DNA from: CAWCDJ01 sp963796675 | GTDB taxonomy: Bacteria; Acidobacteriota; Terriglobia; Bryobacterales; Bryobacteraceae | Assembly: GCA_963796675.1 (NCBI GenBank) | Contig: CAWCMS010000020.1 | Location: forward strand, 310,001-374,000 | DNA: 64,000 nucleotides | Direction of reading: 5' to 3' | Shown here: in pieces, positions 1 to 7,894 of the stretch | Layout of the letters: each line of letters starts with the position of its first letter | Numbering within the stretch: position 1 is the stretch's first letter | Notes under the pieces: generated by a model | The model's database searches: none | Told to the model about the DNA's origin: nothing | What the model saw: only the letters and a program-made list of their open reading frames with translations | Translations under genes and position numbers: made by a program

Positions 1-1375
1 TGTTCGCGCGGCCGATTTCACCGTCCAGATTGAAAGTCAGCGGCTTCCAGGGATTCACTCGGACTCCGACGCGCCCCGTGCTCAGGCTGTTGCTCACTTC
101 GTAGACATCGCGCTGGCTGCTGCCGGGGAATGCGGGCAGATCGGCCGCTTCGATGGTGCGTACCAGGCGGTTCGAGTACGCGTACCCGCCGTAGAAACCG
201 AGCCAGCGATTGACCCGGTAGTTGGCCAAAGTCGAATTCGTCACCAGGCGGATAGCGAGGTAACGGAAGTAGACCGTGGCACCCAGGTCCGTGCCGGTGT
301 TGACCTCCGAGTAGATGGCGCTGCCATCGATGCGGTTGTCGGTGACTGCCGTGGTATTAACGACCGAGAGCTCTTCCGTGGGAAAGAGGTTGAGATTGAA
401 ATCGCCGGCCAGCATGGGACGCTGCGCGCTGCCGCCGACGGCGATCTGTCGCGACGCCACGCCGCCGAACTGATTCAGGCCTAGCGCGAGCTCGTCGGTG
501 GCAAAGTCGCGGGTGCCGCTGGTGTAGGTCATGCGCGCGTCCATGCCGAACTTCTTGCGGCGCATGAAGAGATTGCCGAGCCAGCCGGGGCTCGATCCGT
601 GGATCGGCGACGAGCGCTGGAACTGGTTAAGCACTACGTTGCCGTTCGTGGCGGCCGCGCTAGCGGTACCAGTCGAACTGTACGGCGAATCGTCCTTGAA
701 GTAGTCCCAGCGGTGCGTGACGACGAAGCGGAAGCCCTTCCAATCGATATCGGCGCCGAGGCGATACTCGGTCCACTGCTGGCGCAGGTCGGTGAAGACA
801 GGAAGCGCGGCGCCGGTCGCGTCGAACTGCTGCACGGTGGAAAGCGCGGGGCCATCCTGCTTCGTCCGGCTGAAACCGAGGCGGAACCGGACCATCGATT
901 GCGGCAGCAGCGTCAGGTCGTGGTCCTGCACGCGATACGCGGTATCGAAGCGATGCAGGCCGGCGGACGTGGTGAGACCGGGATTGAAATAGTCGTTGAG
1001 CCGCCAGTGCAGGTCGTACTGGTAGAGGCCGTTCTTGGACACGCGCAGGACCACCGATTGGTACGGATCGTTGCCGAGCCCCAGGGTGTTGAGCAGGATC
1101 TCATCGAAGTAATGCCCGTGGCCGTCCTTCGAGTTGACGGTCAGGCTGCTGCCGAGCAGGCGGACGCCGTTGCCGTAGTTATCGACCGCACGGTACATGT
1201 CGCCGTTGCCATCGACCACGCTCCAGCGGTAGCCGAGCTCGAAAGACTGCGTGATGTTGTAGTCGCCCTTGTTGTCGCCGCGCGGCGAGCCGACGGTGTC
1301 GGGTGTCGGCGCGACCGGTTGCTGAGCGTAGCCGGCGGAGAGGGTGAGGAGGAAGAATATCAGTCCGGTCCGCAT
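1..1375 (-). CDS. MtrB/PioB-like outer-membrane beta-barrel protein (partial, 3' end outside window)
   Basis: The frame is open from an ATG at 1375 to the left window edge, so about 458 residues are visible and the C-terminus is missing. The N-terminus is a clear signal peptide (MRTGLIFFLLTLSAGYAQ), followed by a long stretch rich in alternating aromatic and polar residues and in Asn/Asp/Gly turns, typical of a large beta-barrel. It starts 4 bp after the stop of a decaheme cytochrome, the same order as mtrA-mtrB and pioA-pioB, where the barrel sheathes the cytochrome and lets electrons cross the outer membrane. No CXXC motif is visible near the N-terminus, unlike Shewanella MtrB. The family call is inferred from barrel character plus context; another porin-like barrel is possible. 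Confidence 0.7.
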   Translation of the reverse strand, partial: MRTGLIFFLLTLSAGYAQQPVAPTPDTVGSPRGDNKGDYNITQSFELGYRWSVVDGNGDMYRAVDNYGNGVRLLGSSLTVNSKDGHGHYFDEILLNTLGLGNDPYQSVVLRVSKNGLYQYDLHWRLNDYFNPGLTTSAGLHRFDTAYRVQDHDLTLLPQSMVRFRLGFSRTKQDGPALSTVQQFDATGAALPVFTDLRQQWTEYRLGADIDWKGFRFVVTHRWDYFKDDSPYSSTGTASAAATNGNVVLNQFQRSSPIHGSSPGWLGNLFMRRKKFGMDARMTYTSGTRDFATDELALGLNQFGGVASRQIAVGGSAQRPMLAGDFNLNLFPTEELSVVNTTAVTDNRIDGSAIYSEVNTGTDLGATVYFRYLAIRLVTNSTLANYRVNRWLGFYGGYAYSNRLVRTIEAADLPAFPGSSQRDVYEVSNSLSTGRVGVRVNPWKPLTFNLDGEIGRAN

Positions 1376-1379
1376 GGCA

Positions 1380-2300
1380 TCACCTCAGGAAGAACTGGTC
1401 CGAGTCCGAACCGTGGATTCGCACGTGGCAGGTGGTGCATCGCTGGAATCGCGGATCGAGCAGGTTGTGGCGGCTGGACTGAATGTCGACTCCCTGGCCG
1501 CGCGTGCCGGAGCCTCCCCCGTTGTGGCACTCCAGGCAGAGCGTAAAGACCACCGGCCGGCGCAGCAGTTTGGCGTTCATGGAACCGTGAGGCTGATGAC
1601 AGATTTCGCAGCCCTCCACCGCGGATGAGGCATGCTCGAAGACGAACGGTCCGAATTTATCGGCGTGGCATTTGATGCAGGGCTCCTTGTTGGTGGCGGC
1701 CTGCTCGATCATGCGGGGCCGCTGGCCCATCCTCCAGGTGGGCGGAAAGGCGCCGTGGGGATTGTGGCAGTCGGAGCACTCCATGAAGCCCTCGTCCACG
1801 CGGTGGCGGGAGGGCATTTCGAACTGCGCGCGCTGGACGCCATGGCAGCCATAGCAGACCTCGTGCTGCACCTTCGCCAGCAGGTATTTCGGAGTGGCGG
1901 CCTTGTGGATGGAATGGCAGGCGGTGCACGCTACCCCGTTCAGCGTGTGCTCGGAATTCCGGATGTTGACCCGGCTGAAGTCTTTGACGTGGCAACCGAG
2001 GCAGGTTTCCAGAACCTGGGAAGGCCCCATCAGGGAGAATGCGAGGGGAATGGTCTTCTTTCCACCGCCCGCCTCGACGTGGGCTTTGCCGGGACCGTGG
2101 CAGCCCTCGCAACCGGTGCGCTGCGGCGGCTGGTTCCCCAGGGCGATGCTCTTAAAATGCGGATTCTTGTAGAAGTTCTGCCAAACGTCGGCGTGGCAGG
2201 TCCGGCAGACGTTGCTGCCTACGTATCCGGAAGGAGTTTGCGCGTGAGCAAGGCCGATCGTCAGGAGCAGCAAGGCGCAGAACCCGGTTACGCGCGGCAT
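1380..2300 (-). CDS. Decaheme c-type cytochrome, DmsE/MtrA-like
   Basis: This 306-residue protein has a signal peptide ending at about residue 20 and exactly ten CXXCH haem-c motifs (CRTCH, CEGCH, CLGCH, CTACH, CYGCH, CSDCH, CIKCH, CEICH, CLECH, CTTCH) spread evenly over the chain. Size and haem count fit the periplasmic MtrA/PioA/DmsE family, which carries electrons through an outer-membrane barrel to or from extracellular minerals or DMSO. Additional His residues between the motifs could be distal haem ligands. The next gene downstream encodes the probable barrel partner, 4 bp away. Neither an outer-surface cytochrome (MtrC type) nor a CymA-type quinol oxidase is in view. Direction of electron flow cannot be told from sequence. 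Confidence 0.92.
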   Translation of the reverse strand: MPRVTGFCALLLLTIGLAHAQTPSGYVGSNVCRTCHADVWQNFYKNPHFKSIALGNQPPQRTGCEGCHGPGKAHVEAGGGKKTIPLAFSLMGPSQVLETCLGCHVKDFSRVNIRNSEHTLNGVACTACHSIHKAATPKYLLAKVQHEVCYGCHGVQRAQFEMPSRHRVDEGFMECSDCHNPHGAFPPTWRMGQRPRMIEQAATNKEPCIKCHADKFGPFVFEHASSAVEGCEICHQPHGSMNAKLLRRPVVFTLCLECHNGGGSGTRGQGVDIQSSRHNLLDPRFQRCTTCHVRIHGSDSDQFFLR

Positions 2301-2414
2301 ATCCAGTCATAATACCGGCGGGTGGACCACAGTTTCGGCAAAGTGCCGGATTTTACGTTACTTTTACGAGTCCGTGAGAATTCTCGCGTGCACCACTTTT
2401 TTGTTGCGGCTTTC

Positions 2415-2446
2415 CGACGCGATGCGCCATATTGGAATTGGCGTCG
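2415..2446 (+). promoter_or_regulatory. Possible switchable hairpin in the leader of the Mg-transport operon
   Basis: The 223-bp gap between the divergent cytochrome and transporter operons (2301-2523) holds no gene. Within it CGACGC (2415-2420) can pair with GCGTCG (2441-2446), and CGCCA (2425-2429) can pair with TGGCG (2439-2443). The two 3' arms overlap at 2441-2443, so the stems exclude each other. I do not recognise an M-box, yybP-ykoY or other named riboswitch. The stems are short, and chance is a real possibility in GC-rich DNA. Confidence 0.25.
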
Positions 2447-2523
2447 AGACACGTGTAAAGCGCAACCATAGGACCGGTTTTCGTCAGCGAAGCGCACTTG
2501 CCGTGTAGGCGCCGGGGCGTTCG

Positions 2524-3765
2524 ATGGCGGAAGATCTCCTGTTTTTCACAGAACTTCTGGGGATGCCGGTGTTCGACCTGAAAGGCCGCCGGATCGGCCG
2601 GGTCAAGGACGCCGCATTGGTTCCGCTGGTCCATTATTCCCGCATCGATCGCCTGCTGGTGGGCGGAGGCGAAACCTGGCTGACCATCCGCTATGACCAG
2701 ATCCACGCCATTTCGCTCAACCAGGGAATTTCTCTCAGCGACGAGCAGCTGATTCCGTACCATGACGATGAGTACATGCTGCGGATTTCGCGCGATCTGC
2801 TGGATCAACAGATCATCGACGTCACCGGCCGTAAGGTAGTCCGGGTCAACGACGTCACCATGGTGATCCACCATAACGAGCACGATACCCTGACTGTGGC
2901 GGATATCGACATCGGCATGCGCAGCATCCTTCGGCGGCTGTTCCAGGGCGCCATGCCCGCGCGCTGGGTGCGGCGGCTCTCGCAGGCGATTCCGCCGAAC
3001 TCGATCCGCTGGGAACTGACCAACGTGGTGGAGCCCGACCCGCTGCGGCGTCTGCGGCTGAACATCTCCTACCAGAAGCTGGAGTCGATGCACCCGGCCG
3101 ACCTGGCGGATATCGTGGAAGAGCTCAGCCCGGCCGAACGCGAGGCAATTTTCGAAACCATCGATAGCGAAGTGGCAGCCGAAGCGCTCTCCGAAATCGA
3201 CCCCAAGATGCAGGCGAGCATTCTCGAATCGCTGGAGCCCGAAAAGGCGGCCGATATCGTGGAGGAGATGTCCCCGGACGAGGCGGCCGACATTCTTTCC
3301 GAGCTCGAAGAGGAAACCTCCGAAGAGATTCTCGACGAGATGGATTCGGCGCCCAAGACCGAAGTGCGCGAATTGCTCGAATTCGAAGAGGATACGGCGG
3401 GCGGCATGATGAATACCGAGTTCGTCTCGCTGCACAACAATGCTTCGGTACGCGACGCGCTGGGAGCCCTCAAGGGCAACGAGGACCTGCTCGAATCGCT
3501 CAATACCCTGTTCCTGGTGGATGGCGACGAGCGCCTCACCGCTTCGATTCCGCTCGCGCGGCTGTTCATAGCGCTTCCGGAAGCCAAGCTCAAGGACCTC
3601 GCCATGGAGACCTTGATTCAGGTCCCGGTCGACGAAAAACAGGACCGCATCACCGAACTCTTCGACAAGTACAACCTGCTGACTTTGCCCGTCGTGGACG
3701 AAGACGGCAAGCTGGCCGGGGTCATCACCGCCGACGACATCATCTCCGTTCTCAGGCAGAAATAG
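2524..3765 (+). CDS. Soluble PRC-barrel / MgtE N-domain / CBS protein
   Basis: This 413-residue protein has no membrane segment. Residues 5-90 and about 90-150 look like two PRC-barrel repeats. Residues about 185-285 form an acidic helical repeat (HPADLADIVEELSP, then EPEKAADIVEEMSPDEAADIL) characteristic of the MgtE N-terminal superhelical domain. Residues 285-413 are a pair of CBS domains ending with LPVVDEDGKLAGVITADDI. In MgtE these cytosolic domains bind Mg2+ and gate the channel. Here they end without the MgtE channel, and 3 bp later an NRAMP-fold permease begins, so the module probably senses Mg2+ (or another divalent ion or nucleotide) for that permease. The ATG at 2524 is the first in frame. 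Confidence 0.88.
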   Translation: MAEDLLFFTELLGMPVFDLKGRRIGRVKDAALVPLVHYSRIDRLLVGGGETWLTIRYDQIHAISLNQGISLSDEQLIPYHDDEYMLRISRDLLDQQIIDVTGRKVVRVNDVTMVIHHNEHDTLTVADIDIGMRSILRRLFQGAMPARWVRRLSQAIPPNSIRWELTNVVEPDPLRRLRLNISYQKLESMHPADLADIVEELSPAEREAIFETIDSEVAAEALSEIDPKMQASILESLEPEKAADIVEEMSPDEAADILSELEEETSEEILDEMDSAPKTEVRELLEFEEDTAGGMMNTEFVSLHNNASVRDALGALKGNEDLLESLNTLFLVDGDERLTASIPLARLFIALPEAKLKDLAMETLIQVPVDEKQDRITELFDKYNLLTLPVVDEDGKLAGVITADDIISVLRQK

Positions 3766-3768
3766 CGG

Positions 3769-5016
3769 ATGCGAAAGCTCCTCTTCCGGCTTCGCTATCA
3801 CCTGCTGGTGTTCTTCGCGGTGATCGGGCCGGGCTTTATCACCGCGGTGGTGGATAACGATTCGGGCGGCATCTTCACTTACTCCGCCGCCGGAGCGCAG
3901 TTCGGCTATCTGCCGCTGTGGACGCTACTGCCCATCACCGTGCTGCTGATCATCACGCAGGAGATGTGTTCGCGCATGGGCGCGGTCACCGGCAAGGGGC
4001 TTTCCGACTTGATTCGCGAAGAGTTCGGCCTGCGCATCACGTTCCTCATGATGGCCGTGCTGGTGGCGGTCAACGTCACCAACGTGATGTCGGAGTTCGC
4101 GGGCGTAGCCAGCTCCCTCGAGCTGTTTCATGTGAGCCGCTACATATCCGTACCGCTTTCGGCCGTGGCGGTGTGGTTCCTGGTGGTGAAGGGCAACTAC
4201 CGCAGCGTCGAGAAGATTTTTCTGTTCGCATGCGTCCTGTATGTGACTTACGTCATCTCGGGATTCCTGGTGAAGCCGGACTGGAAAGAGGCCGCCATTT
4301 ACAGCGTCCGCCCCGTGCTGATGCTGGAGCCGGCGTACATGTACATGCTGATCGGCATGGTGGGGACCACCATCGCTCCCTGGATGCAGTTCTACCTGCA
4401 GGCCGCCGTGGTGGAAAAGGGCATTACCGCGAAAGACTACGCCCAATCGCGCATCGAAGTGATCGTCGGATGCGTGATGACGGCGGTGATCGCGTTCTTC
4501 ATCATCGTGGCCTGCGCGGGGGCGATCTATAGCGTACGGCCGCGCGAGATTACCGATGCCGCGCAGGCAGCGCTGGCGCTCAAGCCCTTCGGGAATTATG
4601 CCTTCCTGCTCTTCAGCGCGGGCCTGTTCAACGCCTCGATCTTCGCCGCCTGCATTCTGCCGCTCTCCACGGCGTATTCGGTGTGCGAAGGGCTGGGCTT
4701 CGAATCGGGCGTCAATCGCCCGCTCGGCGAAGCGCCCATTTTCTATGGCCTCTACACGTCGCTGATCGTTGTCGGCGCGGGGGTGGTGCTGATCCCGGGA
4801 TTTCCGCTGGTGCGGATGATTCTGCTGTCGCAGGTATTGAACGGAGTGCTGCTGCCCTTCGTCCTCATTTTCATGATCCTGCTGATCAACAAGCAGGAAC
4901 TGATGGGGGAGTGGGTCAATTCGCGCTCGTTCAACCTGATCTCGTGGGTCACCGTGGTGGTGATCATCGGGCTGACCCTGGCGTATGTCGGCATCACCGT
5001 CCGCGGCATCCAGTAA
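3769..5016 (+). CDS. NRAMP-fold divalent metal permease, NRMT (Mg2+-type) signature
   Basis: This 415-residue integral membrane protein has about 10-11 helices and the SLC11/NRAMP fold (GPGF at residues 20-23 opening TM1). The metal site differs from Mn/Fe transporters. The TM1 DPGN motif is DSGG (D31, G34), so the aspartate is kept and the asparagine is glycine. The TM6 A-T-V-M-P-H stretch is T-T-I-A-P-W (T200, A203), so the sulphur ligand Met is replaced by Ala. As I recall it, the NRAMP-related Mg2+ transporters studied in Eggerthella carry Asp, Gly, Thr and Ala at these four positions. The gene lies 3 bp after the MgtE_N/CBS gene, in one operon. An aluminium or other divalent substrate cannot be excluded. 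Confidence 0.85.
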   Translation: MRKLLFRLRYHLLVFFAVIGPGFITAVVDNDSGGIFTYSAAGAQFGYLPLWTLLPITVLLIITQEMCSRMGAVTGKGLSDLIREEFGLRITFLMMAVLVAVNVTNVMSEFAGVASSLELFHVSRYISVPLSAVAVWFLVVKGNYRSVEKIFLFACVLYVTYVISGFLVKPDWKEAAIYSVRPVLMLEPAYMYMLIGMVGTTIAPWMQFYLQAAVVEKGITAKDYAQSRIEVIVGCVMTAVIAFFIIVACAGAIYSVRPREITDAAQAALALKPFGNYAFLLFSAGLFNASIFAACILPLSTAYSVCEGLGFESGVNRPLGEAPIFYGLYTSLIVVGAGVVLIPGFPLVRMILLSQVLNGVLLPFVLIFMILLINKQELMGEWVNSRSFNLISWVTVVVIIGLTLAYVGITVRGIQ

Positions 5017-5040
5017 GCACGAGGCGGGAAGGCCAAAGCG

Positions 5041-5469
5041 TCAACGGCCGGCGACTGTGGCGCCCCATTCCTCCGGGGCAACGTCCCGCGCGTGCTGCGC
5101 GAAAAGCCAGCGGTGGCCTTCGGGATCTTCCGCGACATATTGGCGCTCGCCGTATCCCGTTTCGTGCAGCTCTTCGACGATCTTCGCTCCCGCCGCCTTC
5201 GTGCGCGCATAGTGGGCGTCGACGTCTTCCACGAAGATGCTTAGCGTTTGTGTGGCCTGCCCCAGTTGAGACGGCGTCGACCAACCCGGGCGTGCGCTCC
5301 TCAGCATGAGGTAAGCGTTGCCGAGATGAAGTTGTGCTCCGTCGGGAGCGCCGTAGCGATAGTGTTCCTGGAAGCCGAACGTGGCGCCGAGCCACTCGAT
5401 GGCGGCGGCGATATCGCGGTACACGACGTGCGGCAGGATGGTATCGACGGGAACGGAGCGGTTCTTCAT
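5041..5469 (-). CDS. VOC (glyoxalase/bleomycin-resistance fold) family protein
   Basis: A 142-residue single-module protein of the vicinal oxygen chelate superfamily. It has the two beta-alpha-beta-beta-beta halves, with VVYRDIAAAIEWL near residues 15-27 and VEDVDAHYARTKAAGAKI in the second half, then the C-terminal motif YVAEDPEGHRWLF. This layout is closest to the PhnB/YccZ-like VOC group. Substrate is unknown. The start codon overlaps the stop of the upstream radical SAM gene by four bases (5466-5469), so the two are probably co-transcribed. The 3' end faces the permease gene with a gap of about 24 bp. Confidence 0.85.
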   Translation of the reverse strand: MKNRSVPVDTILPHVVYRDIAAAIEWLGATFGFQEHYRYGAPDGAQLHLGNAYLMLRSARPGWSTPSQLGQATQTLSIFVEDVDAHYARTKAAGAKIVEELHETGYGERQYVAEDPEGHRWLFAQHARDVAPEEWGATVAGR

Positions 5470-6515
5470 GCTTTTCTCGATTCACCCGATTGTGGACCGC
5501 GCGCGGGCTGCAGCAGCTTGCGCGGCAGCTTCGAAAGATAGGTGAGCCGTTCCACCAGCGGCAGCAGTCGCCTCACGGTGCGCCCGTGGAGAATCAGGCT
5601 GCCGGTGACCAGCGCCGGATGCGGAATCGTGGTGCAGCAACGCGCGCACATATCGATCTCGCCGCCGCGACCCGTGGCGTGCAGCCGGCGCAGTTCCTGC
5701 ATGGCGCTGGAATTCCAGATCTGCACCAGCGGCTCGCTGCCCATATTGCCCACTGGCGCGCCATCCAGCATGTAGCTCTGGCAGCACGGGTAGACGTCGC
5801 CGTTCTGCTTCACGTACATCGGGCCGCGCCAGAGGTAGTGGCAGGGATGCTTCCAGTCGCCCGCGGAATGACCGGCGTCGGGACGCATCAGGTTGGTTTC
5901 GTCGGCCTTGATGCGTACCTGGTCGACGCCCGGCAGTTTGCTCCAAAAGGCCAGAAAATCGCCGGTCTCCGAAGCATTGCCCTCCATCTGCACCATTTGC
6001 ACCACCACCTGCAGCTTCGACCGCCGGTCGGCCTTCATGCGGGCGAAACGCACAAAGTTGTCGCGCACCTTCTCGAACTTGGCGCCTTTGCGGTAGAACT
6101 CGAAGGTTTCTTTCTTCGCGCCGTCGAAACTCAGGGTGATCTGTTCGAGCGGCGAATCCAGGATTTTCCCCGCGCAGGCTTCATCGAGGAAGGTACCGTT
6201 GGTCGAAAGCAGCGTCGAGATGCTGTGCTGGTGGCAAAACTCGATCCGCTCGAAAATCTTGCGGTCCATGAAGGGCTCGCCGAGACCAATCAGCATCATG
6301 TGTTCGGCGGACTCACCGGATTCCCGCACCAGCCGCTCGAAAACATCGTCGGCCATATCGGCCTTGGGCTGGCGGTGCGTCTCCCGCGGACACATGGGGC
6401 AGTAGAGATTGCACTTGGCGGTGGTTTCGACGATATACTCCACCGGCAGCGCGGAAAGCCTGCTCCGGCGCGCGAGATAGCCCCAGAGTAATTTTGCCCG
6501 GTTCCAGGCCCTCAT
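5466..6515 (-). CDS. Radical SAM protein with SPASM-type C-terminal cluster domain
   Basis: This 349-residue protein has the radical SAM motif CX3CX2C at C35, C39 and C42 (KCNLYCPMC), followed by the GEPFMD stretch that binds the methionine of SAM, and a DG motif (SFDGA) in a later strand. The C-terminal third contains CCQSYMLDG, WNSS and CARCC, a pattern of SPASM domains that hold auxiliary 4Fe-4S clusters. Relatives include peptide-maturing enzymes and anaerobic sulfatase-maturing enzymes, but no precursor peptide is visible nearby, so the substrate is open. Its 5' end lies back-to-back with the photolyase gene, whose reading frame extends into it if the earliest start is used. Confidence 0.87.
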   Translation of the reverse strand: MRAWNRAKLLWGYLARRSRLSALPVEYIVETTAKCNLYCPMCPRETHRQPKADMADDVFERLVRESGESAEHMMLIGLGEPFMDRKIFERIEFCHQHSISTLLSTNGTFLDEACAGKILDSPLEQITLSFDGAKKETFEFYRKGAKFEKVRDNFVRFARMKADRRSKLQVVVQMVQMEGNASETGDFLAFWSKLPGVDQVRIKADETNLMRPDAGHSAGDWKHPCHYLWRGPMYVKQNGDVYPCCQSYMLDGAPVGNMGSEPLVQIWNSSAMQELRRLHATGRGGEIDMCARCCTTIPHPALVTGSLILHGRTVRRLLPLVERLTYLSKLPRKLLQPARGPQSGESRKA

Positions 6516-6559
6516 TTTATTTATTGTACCCGGCCACCGGTAAGTGGAATCTTAAATGT

Positions 6560-7894
6560 GTGGAGCCCTACGTCCGCAGGCTGAATGACTGCGAAGCCCG
6601 GAGCGCCGGCGAGTATGTCCTGTACTGGGTACGCGCAGCGCGGCGGGTGGAGTTCAATCCGTCGCTTCTGACGGCGGCCCTGCTCGCGAACGGTATGGGA
6701 CGGCCTGTGCTCGCTGTGGAGACGCTCGCAGCCGATCGTTACGCGAGCGACCGCTTCCACACTTTCGTGCTGGAAGGCGTTGCGGAGTTCGCGGCGGCCC
6801 TTCACAAGCTTGGCGCCGGTTACCGCTTCCTCCTGGAGCCGGGGCGCTCCGCGCTGGCGGAATTCGCGAGCCGCGCCGCCACTGTAGTCACGGACGATTG
6901 GCCCGAGTCGCTCTCGAGCGAAGACTTCGGTGCGCTCGATATCCCCTGCTACGCCGTCGATTCGAGCTGTATCGTGCCGCATACCGAGATCCCGGACCGG
7001 GCTTACGCGGCCTACTCCATGCGGCCGAAGATTCGCCGCCTGCTGCCCCGTTTCCTGAAGCCGCTCCCTGAGGTGCGGATCGAGCGGCGCTACCAGGGGG
7101 CCGCCGAATATCCGGAAGGAGACATCGCGCGTTTGGTTGCGGTGTGCGAGATCGACCATCGCATTCCTCCCAGCCCGGATTTTCGCGGCGGCCGTAAGGC
7201 GGCGCTCGGGCACCTGCGCCGATTCCTGAAGGACCGGCTCAGCCGCTATTCCGCATACAAGAACGAGCCCTCGGCGCACGCTACCTCCGACCTCAGTCCA
7301 TACCTGCACTTCGGCCACATCTCGGCGTTCGAAGTGGCGCTGGCGGTCCGCGATTACGCCCACGAGCACCGTCTGATCGCCGATGAGTTCATGGAAGAAC
7401 TGATCGTGCGGCGCGAGCTGGCTTTCAACTTTGCATACCACGCCGATCGCATCGACCGCCTTGCCGCGTTGCCCACCTGGGCGCAGGCGACCCTCGACGC
7501 CCACCGCTCCGATACGCGCGACCCCGTATACACTCGCCGCCGGTTCGAGAATGCCGCCACTCATGACGACCTGTGGAATTGCACGCAGAAAGAGTTACGT
7601 ATCCGCGGTAAAATTCACGGGTACTACCGCATGTATTGGGGAAAGATGATTCTCGAATGGTCCGCCACTCCCGAAGATGCGCTGACCACGATGATCCATC
7701 TCCATGACCGCTATGCGCTCGACGGGCGCGACCCCAATACCTACGCGAATATCCTCTGGTGCTTTGGGCTGCATGACCGCCCTTGGCCGGAGCGGCCGAT
7801 TTACGGAACCGTACGTTCCATGACGCGCGCCGGCATGGATCGCAAGACCGACACCGCGGCATACATCCAGGAAATTGAGGAGATGGCGTCGTGA
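6560..7894 (+). CDS. Class II CPD photolyase
   Basis: About 444 residues. The protein repairs cyclobutane pyrimidine dimers in DNA using blue light and FAD. The N-terminal antenna domain begins with the class II pattern R-x-N...G-x-YVLYW...RR...N, and the C-terminal FAD domain has the class II signatures MYWGKMILEW and LDGRDPNTYANILW, then HDRPWPERPIYG. I prefer the GTG at 6560 because the open frame upstream (ATG at 6494) runs into the divergent radical SAM gene and has no family similarity; the true start is not certain. The stop overlaps the next start by four bases (7891-7894), making a two-gene operon. Confidence 0.9.
   Translation: MEPYVRRLNDCEARSAGEYVLYWVRAARRVEFNPSLLTAALLANGMGRPVLAVETLAADRYASDRFHTFVLEGVAEFAAALHKLGAGYRFLLEPGRSALAEFASRAATVVTDDWPESLSSEDFGALDIPCYAVDSSCIVPHTEIPDRAYAAYSMRPKIRRLLPRFLKPLPEVRIERRYQGAAEYPEGDIARLVAVCEIDHRIPPSPDFRGGRKAALGHLRRFLKDRLSRYSAYKNEPSAHATSDLSPYLHFGHISAFEVALAVRDYAHEHRLIADEFMEELIVRRELAFNFAYHADRIDRLAALPTWAQATLDAHRSDTRDPVYTRRRFENAATHDDLWNCTQKELRIRGKIHGYYRMYWGKMILEWSATPEDALTTMIHLHDRYALDGRDPNTYANILWCFGLHDRPWPERPIYGTVRSMTRAGMDRKTDTAAYIQEIEEMAS

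Noticed and set aside
2301..2523. M-box or yybP-ykoY riboswitch before the Mg-transport operon
   Set aside because: None of the conserved cores of those RNAs is recognisable; only the short alternative stems noted above.
2353..3801. 482-codon minus-strand frame opposite the MgtE_N/CBS gene
   Set aside because: Composition is typical of an antisense shadow, while the plus strand shows clear PRC, MgtE_N and CBS motifs.
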